Below, piece by piece: positions 32,773 to 41,640 of a DNA stretch of 64,000 bases (position 1 is its first letter; each line of letters starts with the position of its first letter). The position numbers and the translations under genes were made by a program. The stretch spans positions 1 to 64,000 of the forward strand of contig CAZPKF010000013.1 of assembly GCA_964587155.1 (NCBI GenBank), in the 5' to 3' direction. The DNA comes from Hallerella sp964587155 (GTDB lineage: Bacteria > Fibrobacterota > Fibrobacteria > Fibrobacterales > Fibrobacteraceae). The notes under the pieces were generated by a model. That model made no database searches. It saw only the letters and a list, made by a program, of their open reading frames with translations, and was not told the DNA's origin.

Positions 32773-34116
32773 ATGGCGAAAACGCGCATTTTATTCCTTT
32801 CCGAAGAAAACGAAATCGTTTCCTTTTTAGAAGACGTTCTGCGAAACGTGAACGGTTATGAAGTGCGCGAAACTTCCGAGCAAACCAAAGCCATTGAACT
32901 GTTCGGGGATTTTTCGCCGTTAATCGCAGTCATCAATCTAGACCGTCCTTATTCCGCCGAATTTTTCAAATCTTTAAAAAAAGACTTCCCCAATACCTGC
33001 CTGTTGGGGTTTGCCCAAAAAACGGAAAGCGTAGACAACTCCATCCGAAATTGTTTTGACAAGATTCTCAGCCACGACGAATTGCGTGTCCGTTTCATGA
33101 CGGAAATTCTCGATTTTCAAAAGCAATCGGCGCTCTTTTCTTCGATAAGCGGAGCCATTCGGAAAATTGTAGGACACAGCCGCCTCGTGGAAAATATGGT
33201 CGAAACAATCTTTAAGGCGATTCGCAGCAAAGGGGCGACTGTTCTCATTCAAGGGGAATCCGGAACGGGAAAAGAACTGGTCGCCAAGGCAATCGCCTCC
33301 GCATCGAGCAATTTGGTCTCAGTCAATTGCAGTGCCATCAGTGAAAATCTGTTTGAAAGCGAGTTGTTCGGACATGCCCGCGGAGCATTCACCGGAGCCT
33401 TGGGCGACAGAAAGGGCCTTTTCGAAGTAGCGAATGGAGGTGTTCTCTTTTTAGACGAAGTCGGAGACATTCCCCTTTCCATGCAGGCCAAATTGCTGCG
33501 TACTCTCCAAGAGGGTGAAATTCGCCCAGTCGGTTCCAATGAAACGAAAAAAGTCAAAGTTCAAATCATCGCCGCGACAAATCACGATTTGCAAGACGAT
33601 TCCGAAAAAGGGCTTTTCCGCAAAGATTTATATTACCGTCTCAACGTGATTCCCATTTATGTGCCTCCTCTCCGCGAGCGCAAAGAAGACATTCCGGAAC
33701 TGGCCCGGCATTTTATCCGGGAATACGCCCTGCCCACCCATCCGAATCCCCGCCTTTCGGAAGCCACGTTGAAAAAACTTTGCCTTTATGATTGGCCCGG
33801 CAATATCCGGGAATTGGAAAACGCCATCCACCGCGCCCTGGTACTCATGGACGGAGACGAAATTTCCCCAGAGCATCTATTCCCTTCGCCAATTCGCTCC
33901 CTTCCAGAAATTCCCTTTCACAATTGGGCTTCTGTCGGTTACAAAGAATTTCAAACCTTGCAAAAAAACATGGAGCGCGATTTCATCATCGCCAAACTCA
34001 AGGAAAACGATGGTTCCGTGACAAAGACGGCGAAATTGCTGGGAATGCAACGTCCGGCGCTTTACGCCCATGCAGCCCGCATCGGGCTCGATATCAAGTC
34101 CATCCGTGAAAAATGA
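32773..34116 (+). CDS. Sigma-54-dependent transcriptional activator with receiver-like N-terminus
   Basis: The 447-residue regulator has a receiver-like domain (1-about 115), an AAA+ sigma-54 interaction domain (about 130-355) and a C-terminal Fis-type HTH. The ATPase carries GESGTGKE (Walker A), the sigma-54-contacting GAFTGA loop, LFLDEVGDIP (Walker B) and LRERKEDIPELARHF. The DNA-binding end reads GSVTKTAKLLGMQRPALYAHAARIG, like NtrC/AtoC. In the receiver, D57 (VINLDRPY) could be the phosphoacceptor, but the usual acidic pair is replaced by Glu residues (SEENE). No histidine kinase is adjacent, so the input signal is unknown. It starts 18 nt after proC. Confidence 0.88.
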   Translation: MAKTRILFLSEENEIVSFLEDVLRNVNGYEVRETSEQTKAIELFGDFSPLIAVINLDRPYSAEFFKSLKKDFPNTCLLGFAQKTESVDNSIRNCFDKILSHDELRVRFMTEILDFQKQSALFSSISGAIRKIVGHSRLVENMVETIFKAIRSKGATVLIQGESGTGKELVAKAIASASSNLVSVNCSAISENLFESELFGHARGAFTGALGDRKGLFEVANGGVLFLDEVGDIPLSMQAKLLRTLQEGEIRPVGSNETKKVKVQIIAATNHDLQDDSEKGLFRKDLYYRLNVIPIYVPPLRERKEDIPELARHFIREYALPTHPNPRLSEATLKKLCLYDWPGNIRELENAIHRALVLMDGDEISPEHLFPSPIRSLPEIPFHNWASVGYKEFQTLQKNMERDFIIAKLKENDGSVTKTAKLLGMQRPALYAHAARIGLDIKSIREK

Positions 34117-35031
34117 TCATTCACGGGAAATGCGGTATCCCAAATTTTCCAGTCGATGCAACACGTTGTCGTTTCTTCTGACAAGATGGGCCGCCCCTAC
34201 AACGACAAAGACTTTCTCCCCCGCGACCGAAAGCGAGTCCACGCTGTGAGCCATCTTTTCATTGCGGTCCGTGTAAATTTTTTTCTCGTAAACATCTTCT
34301 GAATTTCCCTCATCCAAAAGGGTTCTCAATTTGCCGACATCACCGCATTTCCAAGCGTTTGCAATAGCCGGAATCAAAGAGTCTGCTGAGGCAATTTCGT
34401 CAAGGGTCCTTTTTAAATATTCAACCCCCAAAGAATCTCCATCGCCTGCAAAAACGTCAACTTGCTCTTGGGGCGTTTCGATGGGATAAATCTTTTTTTT
34501 GCGGTCCTCGGCCCAGGCAAGCATTTCAAGGTCAATGCCAAAACTTCCAGAAAGCCCGGAACGTTCCATCGCTACGGCAGAAAGCGAGAGCGCCACCATC
34601 CAAGGTCGGAAATTTTCAAGCGTCTGCATGGGGATTCCAAATGTTCGGGCGACAGAATCTACCGCAGAGAAGAGTTCTGGGGGCAATACAGATGACAAAC
34701 TCGTCCCCATGGGCATCATTCCCTTTTTAATAAAAAGGGTTTGGGCATCCTCTTTCGTTTCTTCTTTGTTTATGTCGAGTTCCGCCGCCAAAACCGTCGA
34801 CTCTTCGAACGCAGAATCGATAATCGACGGCAATGGGTAAAAAGAGGAATCCGCCAAATGAATGCTGCCCAAAAGCCAAATGACCCTGTCCTCTTTTTCC
34901 GCTTTCCAAAGGAAAAGCTTTTCGCCGCAGGCGGCATCTTTAAAATATACCTCATCCGTTTCTAAGCGCGTTCCCGCACACGCCACAAGGAAAATCACCA
35001 GGCAAAGATTTACTATCCGTTTCCACGTCAT
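34117..35031 (-). CDS. TraB/GumN-family lipoprotein
   Basis: The 304-residue protein has a lipoprotein signal (lipobox LVAC, C18) and the TraB/GumN domain. The domain starts with LFLWKAEKEDRVIWLLGSIHLAD (GxxH motif), continues with the helical GTSLSSVLPPE and FGIDLEMLAWAEDRKKKIYPIETPQEQ, and ends with VFVVVGAAHLV (second conserved Gly-His). This family is related to metalloprotease-like Tiki proteins, but bacterial functions are unclear. It is the last gene of an operon behind FecCD-type ABC transporter genes. Its stop abuts the stop of the convergent sigma-54 activator. Confidence 0.8.
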   Translation of the reverse strand: MTWKRIVNLCLVIFLVACAGTRLETDEVYFKDAACGEKLFLWKAEKEDRVIWLLGSIHLADSSFYPLPSIIDSAFEESTVLAAELDINKEETKEDAQTLFIKKGMMPMGTSLSSVLPPELFSAVDSVARTFGIPMQTLENFRPWMVALSLSAVAMERSGLSGSFGIDLEMLAWAEDRKKKIYPIETPQEQVDVFAGDGDSLGVEYLKRTLDEIASADSLIPAIANAWKCGDVGKLRTLLDEGNSEDVYEKKIYTDRNEKMAHSVDSLSVAGEKVFVVVGAAHLVRRNDNVLHRLENLGYRISRE

Positions 35032-35034
35032 CCT

Positions 35035-35757
35035 TTATCCCTCGTAAGCCCAATTCAAAAAAGAATCCTCCAATGCCGCAGGAGAATTTTCCGACACAAA
35101 TCCTTTGCCGTTCAATGCGATAATCCTATCGGAGAATTGCATCGCCTTTTCGACATGATGCGTCGAAAGCAACACGGCAACGCCTTTTTCACGGGCAAGT
35201 CTTTTCAAGTAACGAAAAAGATGGAGAATGTTGGGAACATCCAAAAAAGCAGTCGGTTCGTCCAACAACAAAAGCTTCGGTTCCGAAGCGACCGCCCGCG
35301 CCACAAAGATGCGGGAACGTTCTCCATCCGAAAGCGTTTGCAACATCCGATGCGCAAAATTCGCCATGCCGACATCTTCAAGCGCCAAATCGATGGCTCT
35401 TTCGTCCGCAGCGTTCCGCTTATCGAGAAATCCTGAAAAGGGAATCCTCCCCAACGAGACGAATTCCCGGACGGTCATTCCATACGGCAAATTGAGATGC
35501 GTAAAAACAGAAGCCACTTGAGCGGCCCTCTGGCGCACGCTCCAATTTTCAAAGGGGATTCCGCATAAACGAAGCGTTCCATTCAACGGCGGAATGAGCC
35601 CGGCGAAGCATTTCAAAAGGGAACTCTTCCCCGTTCCGTTTGGACCAATTAACGACACCAGCTCTCCGGCGTTCAACGTCAAATCCGCAGCAGAAAACAG
35701 GGGTCTTGTGTAACCCACAGAAAATTTCCGCGCATCAAGAATCACGTCAGCAGCCAT
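35035..35757 (-). CDS. ABC transporter ATP-binding protein, iron-complex/cobalamin type (FecE/BtuD-like)
   Basis: This 240-residue ATPase has the Walker A GPNGTGKSS, Q-loop region VASVFTHLNLPYGMTVREFVSLGRIP, signature TLSDGERSRIFVARAVA (LSDGE variant of LSGGQ), Walker B LLLLDEPTAFLD and a switch His (LSTHHVEKA). The sequence belongs with the FecE/BtuD/HmuV group. The ATG at 35757 overlaps the permease stop region, so translation is coupled. It powers the FecCD permease encoded upstream. Confidence 0.88.
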   Translation of the reverse strand: MAADVILDARKFSVGYTRPLFSAADLTLNAGELVSLIGPNGTGKSSLLKCFAGLIPPLNGTLRLCGIPFENWSVRQRAAQVASVFTHLNLPYGMTVREFVSLGRIPFSGFLDKRNAADERAIDLALEDVGMANFAHRMLQTLSDGERSRIFVARAVASEPKLLLLDEPTAFLDVPNILHLFRYLKRLAREKGVAVLLSTHHVEKAMQFSDRIIALNGKGFVSENSPAALEDSFLNWAYEG

Positions 35758-36718
35758 CACTCCCCCGTCGTGTGCGGAGAAAAATCCAAAGTACGATAGG
35801 CGCACCAAAAAGACTGGTCACGCTGGAAAGCGGAATTCGGGGAACGAGTCCTGAGACCAACGCCAACGACGCCCCCACCAACGCCGAAGCGGGCATCAAA
35901 ACACGGTGGTTCGAAGAACGAAAAATCCCATAAGCGATGTGGGGAGACGCAAGTCCCAAAAAACCGATGGGGCCGCAATAGACTGTCGCCGCCGCCGAAA
36001 GAAGGCTTGCACCGAACAGGGCGACCATGCGAAACACGCGCACGTTCACGCCCAACGACTTTGCAAAATCCTCTCCGACTTGAGCTGCATTCAAATAGCG
36101 CACAGAGGCTCCACACAGCAAAAGTCCAATGAGCGTTGCAAAAGCAAAAGCGGGCAAATCATCAAGTGACAGACGCGAAAAGGACCCGAGCCCCCATGAA
36201 ACAAATCCGCGGAGCGCTTCTGAAGAACTTGTCGCCATCAAAAAAGAGACGATGGCGTCGACAAAATACCCGAGCATCAGCCCGACAATCAAGAGCGAAA
36301 CGGATCTTGCGATAAATCTTGAAGCGAACAGCACCAGCAGAACAACGCCGAAGGCTCCCATTGCGGCACAGGGAACAACGCCCAGAGTCCCGCCGAACCC
36401 CGCCAAAAGCACCATCGCAACGCCCAAGTTCGCCCCTGAACTGACTCCGAGCACAAATGGTCCCGCCAAAGGATTCCTGAATACACTTTGCAAAACAAGT
36501 CCGGCGACAGCCAAGGAAAATCCAGAAAATACGGCAGCCGATAGTTTGGGAATCCGGATTTGCCATACGATGTCCGCCACATAGCGATTCTCCGTTTCCC
36601 CAAAGGCAGCCAAAATTTCTGAAAAATTCAAATTCGCAGGCCCTGAAAAAAGAGTCACGCCTGCAAAAAAGGCGACAACCACCGCCAGAATGCAAAATCC
36701 GGCAAAGGTCCGCCGCAC
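35747..36718 (-). CDS. FecCD/BtuC-type ABC transporter permease
   Basis: The 323-residue permease has about nine hydrophobic segments and BtuC family motifs: RIPKLSAAVFSGFSLAVAGLVLQSVFRNPLAGPFVLGVSSGANLG, RFIARSVSLLIVGLMLGYFVDAIVSFLMA and GPIGFLGLASPHI. Such permeases import siderophores, haem or cobalamin across the inner membrane. No TonB-dependent receptor or recognisable substrate-binding protein is adjacent, so the substrate is open. The start is a GTG at 36718 with AGGG upstream, 6 nt after the stop of an unknown exported protein. Confidence 0.88.
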   Translation of the reverse strand: MRRTFAGFCILAVVVAFFAGVTLFSGPANLNFSEILAAFGETENRYVADIVWQIRIPKLSAAVFSGFSLAVAGLVLQSVFRNPLAGPFVLGVSSGANLGVAMVLLAGFGGTLGVVPCAAMGAFGVVLLVLFASRFIARSVSLLIVGLMLGYFVDAIVSFLMATSSSEALRGFVSWGLGSFSRLSLDDLPAFAFATLIGLLLCGASVRYLNAAQVGEDFAKSLGVNVRVFRMVALFGASLLSAAATVYCGPIGFLGLASPHIAYGIFRSSNHRVLMPASALVGASLALVSGLVPRIPLSSVTSLFGAPIVLWIFLRTRRGSDGC

Positions 36719-36724
36719 AGTGCC

Positions 36725-37510
36725 CTACTTATCGTTGACGTTCAACACGGACTTCGACTTGGGCGCGTTTTTGTCCGTTTCGCGCAAATACACTTCGGGA
36801 GCGACTTGATCGAATCCTTGCAACGCGTTCAACCAGTTGTCGTTCAAATCGCGAAATTCGATTTTCATCAAGTGATAATTGAATTTGTCCCCGTCTATTT
36901 TGAACTGAATGAAGTCCCAACGGACAACGCCGCGATCCTTGAACACTTCGCGGGTGACAATCGTCGAATCGTTTTCAAAACGGTACCGGGCGCGGTAAGT
37001 GTATTCGCCCGTCATCTGATAACGGCCCGAATCCGAATACGTCCGCGTAGTCCCCATCAGCGTATCGTTCATCAAAAATTTCAATTCTGCATCGCGAAAT
37101 GCGTGACCGTGCGAAAGGATGGGAGTTCTCCAGTTGCCGACGACCATTTCTTTTTTTGATTTCTGATAAACGGTATCCACTTTCCACGAGTCAAAATTGC
37201 TCTTGTCGTATTTGGCACGGGGAACGTAACTTCCCGATTGCAACGCCGCACGGACGCTGTCCGCTTTCACTTTGGCGACGCTGTCGGAATTGGCTTTTTG
37301 CGCTCCCGCTTCAAGGGCCGCCGAAATGGAATCCATTTTCGCCTGGATCAATTTGCCAAAATCTCCGGGCCCCCGGGTCGATATCGGAGAAGAGGTCTGG
37401 GTTTCCGGGCTTACAGGGGTAGAAGCCGCCGGAACGGGCACCTGGGCAAAAGCCAGACTGGAACACAGAAAGAGGGATACGGCGAAAAGACTGCGATGCA
37501 TTTGCTTCAA
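36725..37510 (-). CDS. Exported protein of unknown function, first gene of the ABC importer operon
   Basis: The 261-residue product has a signal peptide (HRSLFAVSLFLCSSLAFAQ), a Pro/Ser/Thr-rich linker, an Ala/Lys/Asp helical part (SISAALEAGAQKANSDSVAKVKADSV) and a beta-rich domain (TPILSHGHAFRDAELKF, MGTTRTYSDSGRYQMTGEYTYRARYRF, REVFKDRGVVRWDFIQFKID). It looks like a lipocalin- or DUF-type beta domain, not a periplasmic binding protein. The TTG at 37510 fits AAGGAGG (7-nt spacing); the ATG at 37501 is the alternative. By position it could serve the transporter, but no direct evidence exists. Confidence 0.55.
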   Translation of the reverse strand: MKQMHRSLFAVSLFLCSSLAFAQVPVPAASTPVSPETQTSSPISTRGPGDFGKLIQAKMDSISAALEAGAQKANSDSVAKVKADSVRAALQSGSYVPRAKYDKSNFDSWKVDTVYQKSKKEMVVGNWRTPILSHGHAFRDAELKFLMNDTLMGTTRTYSDSGRYQMTGEYTYRARYRFENDSTIVTREVFKDRGVVRWDFIQFKIDGDKFNYHLMKIEFRDLNDNWLNALQGFDQVAPEVYLRETDKNAPKSKSVLNVNDK

Positions 37511-37710
37511 AAGAAAACCTCCTTAAAAATCTAATAAAAAGTTGGCTTAAAATCTCACGGGCCTTTCAAATTTGCTCATTTTAAGGAAATCCACCCCAAA
37601 AAACGGAGCTTTTCCGTGCGCAAACAGTATTTGTTTGAATTCAGCGCGCCTTGCCCGCTTCCCGTGGGCGTTTCAAAAAAAATGTTTTAAAAACTCTTCC
37701 GGATAATAGG

Positions 37711-37718
37711 TAAATTTG
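37711..37718 (+). promoter_or_regulatory. nspC promoter element TAAATTTG, predicted leaderless
   Basis: TAAATTTG is followed by CGGC and the ATG at 37723, the same 4-nt gap as at ligA, recG and trpL. There is no Shine-Dalgarno sequence. Confidence 0.5.
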
Positions 37719-37722
37719 CGGC

Positions 37723-38850
37723 ATGATTGATTATTCCCAAGTGCCCAGTCCATGCTACGTGCTCGAAGAAAGCCGGCTTATTCGAAATTTGGAAATTTTG
37801 AAATATGTTGAAGAATGCGCCGACGTGAAAATCATCTGCGCGTTGAAAGGCTACAGTCTGTGGAGCACGTTTCCCCTACTAGGCAAATACCTGGCAGGCG
37901 CTACGGCTTCTAGCCTGAACGAAGCGAAACTCGCCCGCGAAGAAATGAACAAAGAAGTCCACGTTTTCGCTCCCGTTTACAGCGACGAAGAAATCGATGA
38001 AATCCTTTCGCTAGCCGACCACATCACATTCAACAGCTTCGGTCAATGGATGCGTTTCCGGGAGAAAACCCTTTCCATGGGAAAAAGCGCTGGCATCCGC
38101 GTCAACCCGGAGTTTTCCTCTGTCGAAACGGACCTTTACAATCCCTGTGGCAGATATTCAAGACTAGGAGTTACCCAAAAAGAATTTCGCGAAGACCTTT
38201 TGAACGGAATCGAAGGCCTCCACTTCCACGCGTTGTGCGAACAAAACGCCGATGCGCTCGAAGCTGTTCTCGTCAATTTCGAAGAGCGCTTTGGCAAATG
38301 GATTCCCCAAATGAAATGGGTGAACTTTGGCGGTGGGCATCACATCACCCGTGAAGATTACGATGTAGAACGCCTAATCCGAATCTTGAAGGATTTCCAC
38401 AAACGCCATCCGGGCCTAGAAATCATTTTGGAACCGGGCGAAGCAGTGGGCTGGCAAACCGGTGAACTGGTTTCTACGGTCGAAGATATCGTGCACAATG
38501 AAAAAGACATCGCCATTTTGAACGTTTCCGTCAGCGCGCATATGCCGGATTGCCTGGAAATGCCTTACCGCCCCGTGGTGCTCGGAGCCGGAATGCCCGG
38601 CGAAAAACCGTTTGAATACCGACTGGGCGGCGACACGTGCCTCGCGGGCGACATCATCGGGGATTATTCGTTCGACAAACCACTCCAAATCGGCGATAAA
38701 ATCGTCTTTTTCGACATGATTCATTACACAATGGTCAAAACGACTTTTTTCAACGGAGTTAAACACCCTGACATTGGCATCTGGACTCCAAACGGTCAAT
38801 TTCAAAGCGTACGCCGCTTCACCTACAGGCAATACAAGGAAATGTTATGA
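37723..38850 (+). CDS. nspC: Carboxynorspermidine decarboxylase
   Basis: This 375-residue fold-type III PLP decarboxylase removes CO2 from carboxynorspermidine or carboxyspermidine in polyamine synthesis. The PLP lysine lies in IICALKGYS (K42). Family segments are LYNPCGRYSRLGV, LHFHALCEQNADALE, WVNFGGGHHITREDY, ILEPGEAVGW and the C-terminal GGDTCLAGD with FFDMIHYTMVKTTFFNG. The partner carboxynorspermidine synthase gene is not in this window. tsaE overlaps its stop by ATGA. Confidence 0.92.
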   Translation: MIDYSQVPSPCYVLEESRLIRNLEILKYVEECADVKIICALKGYSLWSTFPLLGKYLAGATASSLNEAKLAREEMNKEVHVFAPVYSDEEIDEILSLADHITFNSFGQWMRFREKTLSMGKSAGIRVNPEFSSVETDLYNPCGRYSRLGVTQKEFREDLLNGIEGLHFHALCEQNADALEAVLVNFEERFGKWIPQMKWVNFGGGHHITREDYDVERLIRILKDFHKRHPGLEIILEPGEAVGWQTGELVSTVEDIVHNEKDIAILNVSVSAHMPDCLEMPYRPVVLGAGMPGEKPFEYRLGGDTCLAGDIIGDYSFDKPLQIGDKIVFFDMIHYTMVKTTFFNGVKHPDIGIWTPNGQFQSVRRFTYRQYKEML

Positions 38851-39290
38851 GTCCGGATTCATCTTCTGTCGTCACGACCCATTCCGAAGAAGAAACGTTC
38901 GCCTGGGCGGAAAATTTTGCGAAGACGCTTTTGCCAGGATCGGTCATTGCGTTGAATGGAACTCTCGGAGCCGGAAAGACGGTCGTCAGCCGAGGCATCT
39001 GCAAAGGGTTGGGCTTTGAAGGGCAAGTCAATTCCCCAACGTACACGCTCGTGCATGAATATCCGAACCCGAACGGAATGCCCATTTTCCATTTGGACCT
39101 TTACCGGCTGCCGCCCCATGCGGACCTCGAAGAAATCGGAGTCGATTATTACATGGCCAAAGACGGAGTCACGCTCATCGAATGGCCGGAACGCCTAGAA
39201 GAGGACTCCGCGGTCACGCACCGCCTGCAGATCGAAATTTTAAAAGACGAGACGCGTCGAATTACCGTCGAAACTATTTCGAAACGCTAG
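38847..39290 (+). CDS. tsaE: tRNA threonylcarbamoyladenosine biosynthesis ATPase
   Basis: The 147-residue P-loop ATPase works with TsaB and TsaD to make t6A37 in ANN-decoding tRNAs. Walker A GTLGAGKT lies at 38-45. Family signatures are NSPTYTLVHEY, IFHLDLYRL and LIEWPERL (Walker B-like). Length is normal. It overlaps nspC by ATGA and overlaps the 3' end of the convergent membrane protein gene by 17 nt. Confidence 0.92.
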   Translation: MSPDSSSVVTTHSEEETFAWAENFAKTLLPGSVIALNGTLGAGKTVVSRGICKGLGFEGQVNSPTYTLVHEYPNPNGMPIFHLDLYRLPPHADLEEIGVDYYMAKDGVTLIEWPERLEEDSAVTHRLQIEILKDETRRITVETISKR

Positions 39291-39843
39291 AGTCCTTCGG
39301 CGCGTTTGCAGAATCCGTCTCTTCTTGCTTTGCAAGAGTCAAGCTGTCTGCAAAGGCGCTTTGCAACGCGCTCCATTCCTCGGCATCCGATCCGTCCAAC
39401 AGCGTCGGTCCCCGGTAAGAGCGCAGCGCGGCTACGGCAGCCGCCGTGTCGGAGGCGGTTAAAGCCTTACGGGCATCTTCTAATGCGAACTGCTGTGCGC
39501 TCAGCATATCTCCGATGGCACTGATGCGCACTCCGCGCAGGCTGTCCATTTCAACCGGAACGTAACTCAATTCCATCGTGCTGTCGTAACACGCCAACGC
39601 CGCCGCATAATCGGCTCCGTCGTAAAGGAGCGCGCAACGGGCGAACATTTCTGCACTTTCCCGCTTGGTATACTGATAATATTGGTAGCCGCCGATAATC
39701 GCCAAGGCGATAAGGGCCAAAACCAAAATATCCTGCCAGCCGACAGAAACTTTCACTTTCGGTTTTTCGTTCCCGGAGTTTTCTTCGGAATCCGGATCGT
39801 CGTCGTTTTTCTTTTTTCCCATCAAATCGATAAATGTGAGCAT
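39274..39843 (-). CDS. Membrane-anchored TPR-like protein of unknown function
   Basis: The 189-residue product starts with a charged cytoplasmic part (GKKKNDDDPDSEENSGNEKPK), then one membrane helix (about 39-53, ILVLALIALAIIGGY). The outer part is an Ala-rich helical region (ALLYDGADYAAALACYDSTMEL, ALEDARKALTASDTAAAVAALRS) suggestive of TPR/YfgM-like repeats. No family is certain. It is the last gene of the FAD reductase-sufE operon on the minus strand and overlaps tsaE tail to tail. Confidence 0.55.
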   Translation of the reverse strand: MLTFIDLMGKKKNDDDPDSEENSGNEKPKVKVSVGWQDILVLALIALAIIGGYQYYQYTKRESAEMFARCALLYDGADYAAALACYDSTMELSYVPVEMDSLRGVRISAIGDMLSAQQFALEDARKALTASDTAAAVAALRSYRGPTLLDGSDAEEWSALQSAFADSLTLAKQEETDSANAPKDSSVSK

Positions 39844-39852
39844 GGTATCTCC

Positions 39853-40299
39853 TCAAGTTCTGGCGGAAATCGCCTTGAACGCTTCCGCATACAAAAAAAT
39901 TTGTTTCAACAAACTCGCAAACCCGTTTGCCCGCGTCGGTGAAAGTCCCTGTTGCAAACCGATCTCCTGAAAAAAAATCGGATTAGACGAAAGGATTTCA
40001 TCCGGTGAACGCCCGTCATAAATTTTGAGTGCGAGAGCGCCTAAACCGCGGCTGATAAGCGGATTGTCCGCCCCGACTTCCGTGTCCATGTGCAGGTGCA
40101 AAATTCCATTTCGGAATTCCGGCACAAGGAACATCCGCGAGGCGCAGCCTTTGACCAAAAATTTTTCGTTTTTTAACGCGGCATCCATTCCCGGGTGTTC
40201 ACGTGCCAATTTCAGCAGGTAAGTCCATTTGTCATCCGGCGACGTGAATTTCAAAAAGACTTCGCGGATTTCGGATTCCACTTCTTGAATGCTTTTCAT
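39853..40299 (-). CDS. sufE: SufE-family Fe-S cluster sulfur-transfer protein
   Basis: This 148-residue SufE-type protein takes persulfide sulfur from a SufS/CsdA cysteine desulfurase. The sulfur-accepting cysteine is C52 in LVKGCASRMFLVP. Other family parts are DKWTYLLKLAREHPGMD, ADNPLISRGLGALALKIYDGRSPDEIL and GLSPTRANGFASLLKQIF. No SufS gene lies adjacent. It follows the FAD reductase by 13 nt with AAGGT as its ribosome-binding site. Confidence 0.9.
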   Translation of the reverse strand: MKSIQEVESEIREVFLKFTSPDDKWTYLLKLAREHPGMDAALKNEKFLVKGCASRMFLVPEFRNGILHLHMDTEVGADNPLISRGLGALALKIYDGRSPDEILSSNPIFFQEIGLQQGLSPTRANGFASLLKQIFLYAEAFKAISART

Positions 40300-40312
40300 G
40301 AAACGTAGACCT

Positions 40313-41521
40313 TCAAATAATAAATGAACGCATTTTCCAAAGAAGACCGGGGGTAGAGGACAGGACTGTCCAGAAAATCCGGAAAAGAGTCCTTTTGGAT
40401 TCGGGAATCGCCGCCAAGCGGTGCGCGGAACGGTTGAACTGGGCGTCTCGGATAGAGGCGAATCCGTTTTTGGCGCGGTGATAATTCCGGTGCGTTTTCC
40501 CCTGAATCGTCATCCAACGGGTATAGGCGGAATGTTCAATTTTTTGCCGTTCACCGTCCGTTTTCGCATGGATCCATTCCAATGCGGACTCGGCGGCGAT
40601 TTTGCCGCTTTTTAAGGCTTCAACGATTCCGGAGCGGCTGATGGGGTTCACCGTACTGGCAGAATCCCCCGCCTTGAAAACGCCAAGGGCGGCCGTCGGA
40701 GAGTCGGATTGTCCACAGGGAATTGCGCCCCCGTGAATTTCGAGAATCTTTGCATCCGGATATTCTTTGGCCATGAACTTCTGGAGCGTCGCAAGGGGCG
40801 GGTGCGTTTTCAAAAAGGCGCGCGCGCCGACCAATCCGATATTGACCGTCTTGCCGTCTCTCGGGAAAATCCAGCCGTAACCGCCGGCAAAGAATTCTGA
40901 CCCGAAAAAGAGTTCTATCCGGTGCGGATTGTGGGGAACGTTCTCGGCGATGGCGAAAACCGCCGATTCCAAATCGAAATTTCCCGTTTCCAGGGATTCC
41001 AGTCCGGGAACGCCCCGCGTGATTTTAGAGCCCGGCCCTGTGGCATCGATGACCGCTTTCGCAGACAAAACGGATTCTTCCCCACTTTCCGCGGAACGGA
41101 CAGTAACGAGCCACCGGGAATCTTCTGCTCTTTCCAAGTGACAGACGGAATCCGCAAAATGGCATTCCACGCCCAATTTTGCCGCAGAATCCGCCATTTC
41201 GTGGTGAAATGCGGCACGGTTCAATATGAGACCGCAATCGTCCATGCGGAAATCGACCCGGGTCATGTCGGGCGATGTAAAATAAACGCCGTTCAAATGT
41301 TGCCGAATCCAAGCTTCGTTCGGCTTCCAGTAACGGGAAAATATCCTCCGGGAGACGGCCTCCGCACAAGCAACGGGTTCCTTCCAAGGCAGCTTTCTGT
41401 CCAAAAGAAGCACGGAAATCGGAGCGGGCGAACTTTTTTGAAGACAATTGGCCGCATAAAGCCCAGCCGGTCCTGCACCGCACACAATAACGTCGTAGTT
41501 TTTCTTCAAATAGCTAGCCAT
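40313..41521 (-). CDS. FAD-dependent geranylgeranyl-reductase-family oxidoreductase
   Basis: This 402-residue flavoprotein has the N-terminal dinucleotide motif YDVIVCGAGPAGLYAANCL, the family cysteine region EPVACAEAVSRR, a central AVIDATGPGSKITR and a second FAD contact AGDSASTVNPISRSGIVEALKSG. These match the geranylgeranyl reductase-like group acting on isoprenoid chains or quinone precursors. The substrate is unknown. The ATG at 41521 lies 7 nt after a TATTTT box, so a leaderless message is likely. It heads the operon with sufE and a membrane protein. Confidence 0.82.
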   Translation of the reverse strand: MASYLKKNYDVIVCGAGPAGLYAANCLQKSSPAPISVLLLDRKLPWKEPVACAEAVSRRIFSRYWKPNEAWIRQHLNGVYFTSPDMTRVDFRMDDCGLILNRAAFHHEMADSAAKLGVECHFADSVCHLERAEDSRWLVTVRSAESGEESVLSAKAVIDATGPGSKITRGVPGLESLETGNFDLESAVFAIAENVPHNPHRIELFFGSEFFAGGYGWIFPRDGKTVNIGLVGARAFLKTHPPLATLQKFMAKEYPDAKILEIHGGAIPCGQSDSPTAALGVFKAGDSASTVNPISRSGIVEALKSGKIAAESALEWIHAKTDGERQKIEHSAYTRWMTIQGKTHRNYHRAKNGFASIRDAQFNRSAHRLAAIPESKRTLFRIFWTVLSSTPGLLWKMRSFII

Positions 41522-41528
41522 GACCCGC

Positions 41529-41534
41529 AAAATA
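41529..41534 (-). promoter_or_regulatory. -10 element TATTTT of the FAD reductase gene
   Basis: TATTTT on the minus strand is followed by GCGGGTC and the ATG at 41521, another -10 placed so that the transcript begins at the start codon. Confidence 0.45.
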
Positions 41535-41640
41535 GTTTTTTTTATAGGGAGTTCTCTTCTTTTTTTTGTCCAATCGTCTTTTTTTAATTTATTTTAAGGC
41601 AGTCAAAAATTTTGATTGGACTCTTATAAAGGGATACGAA

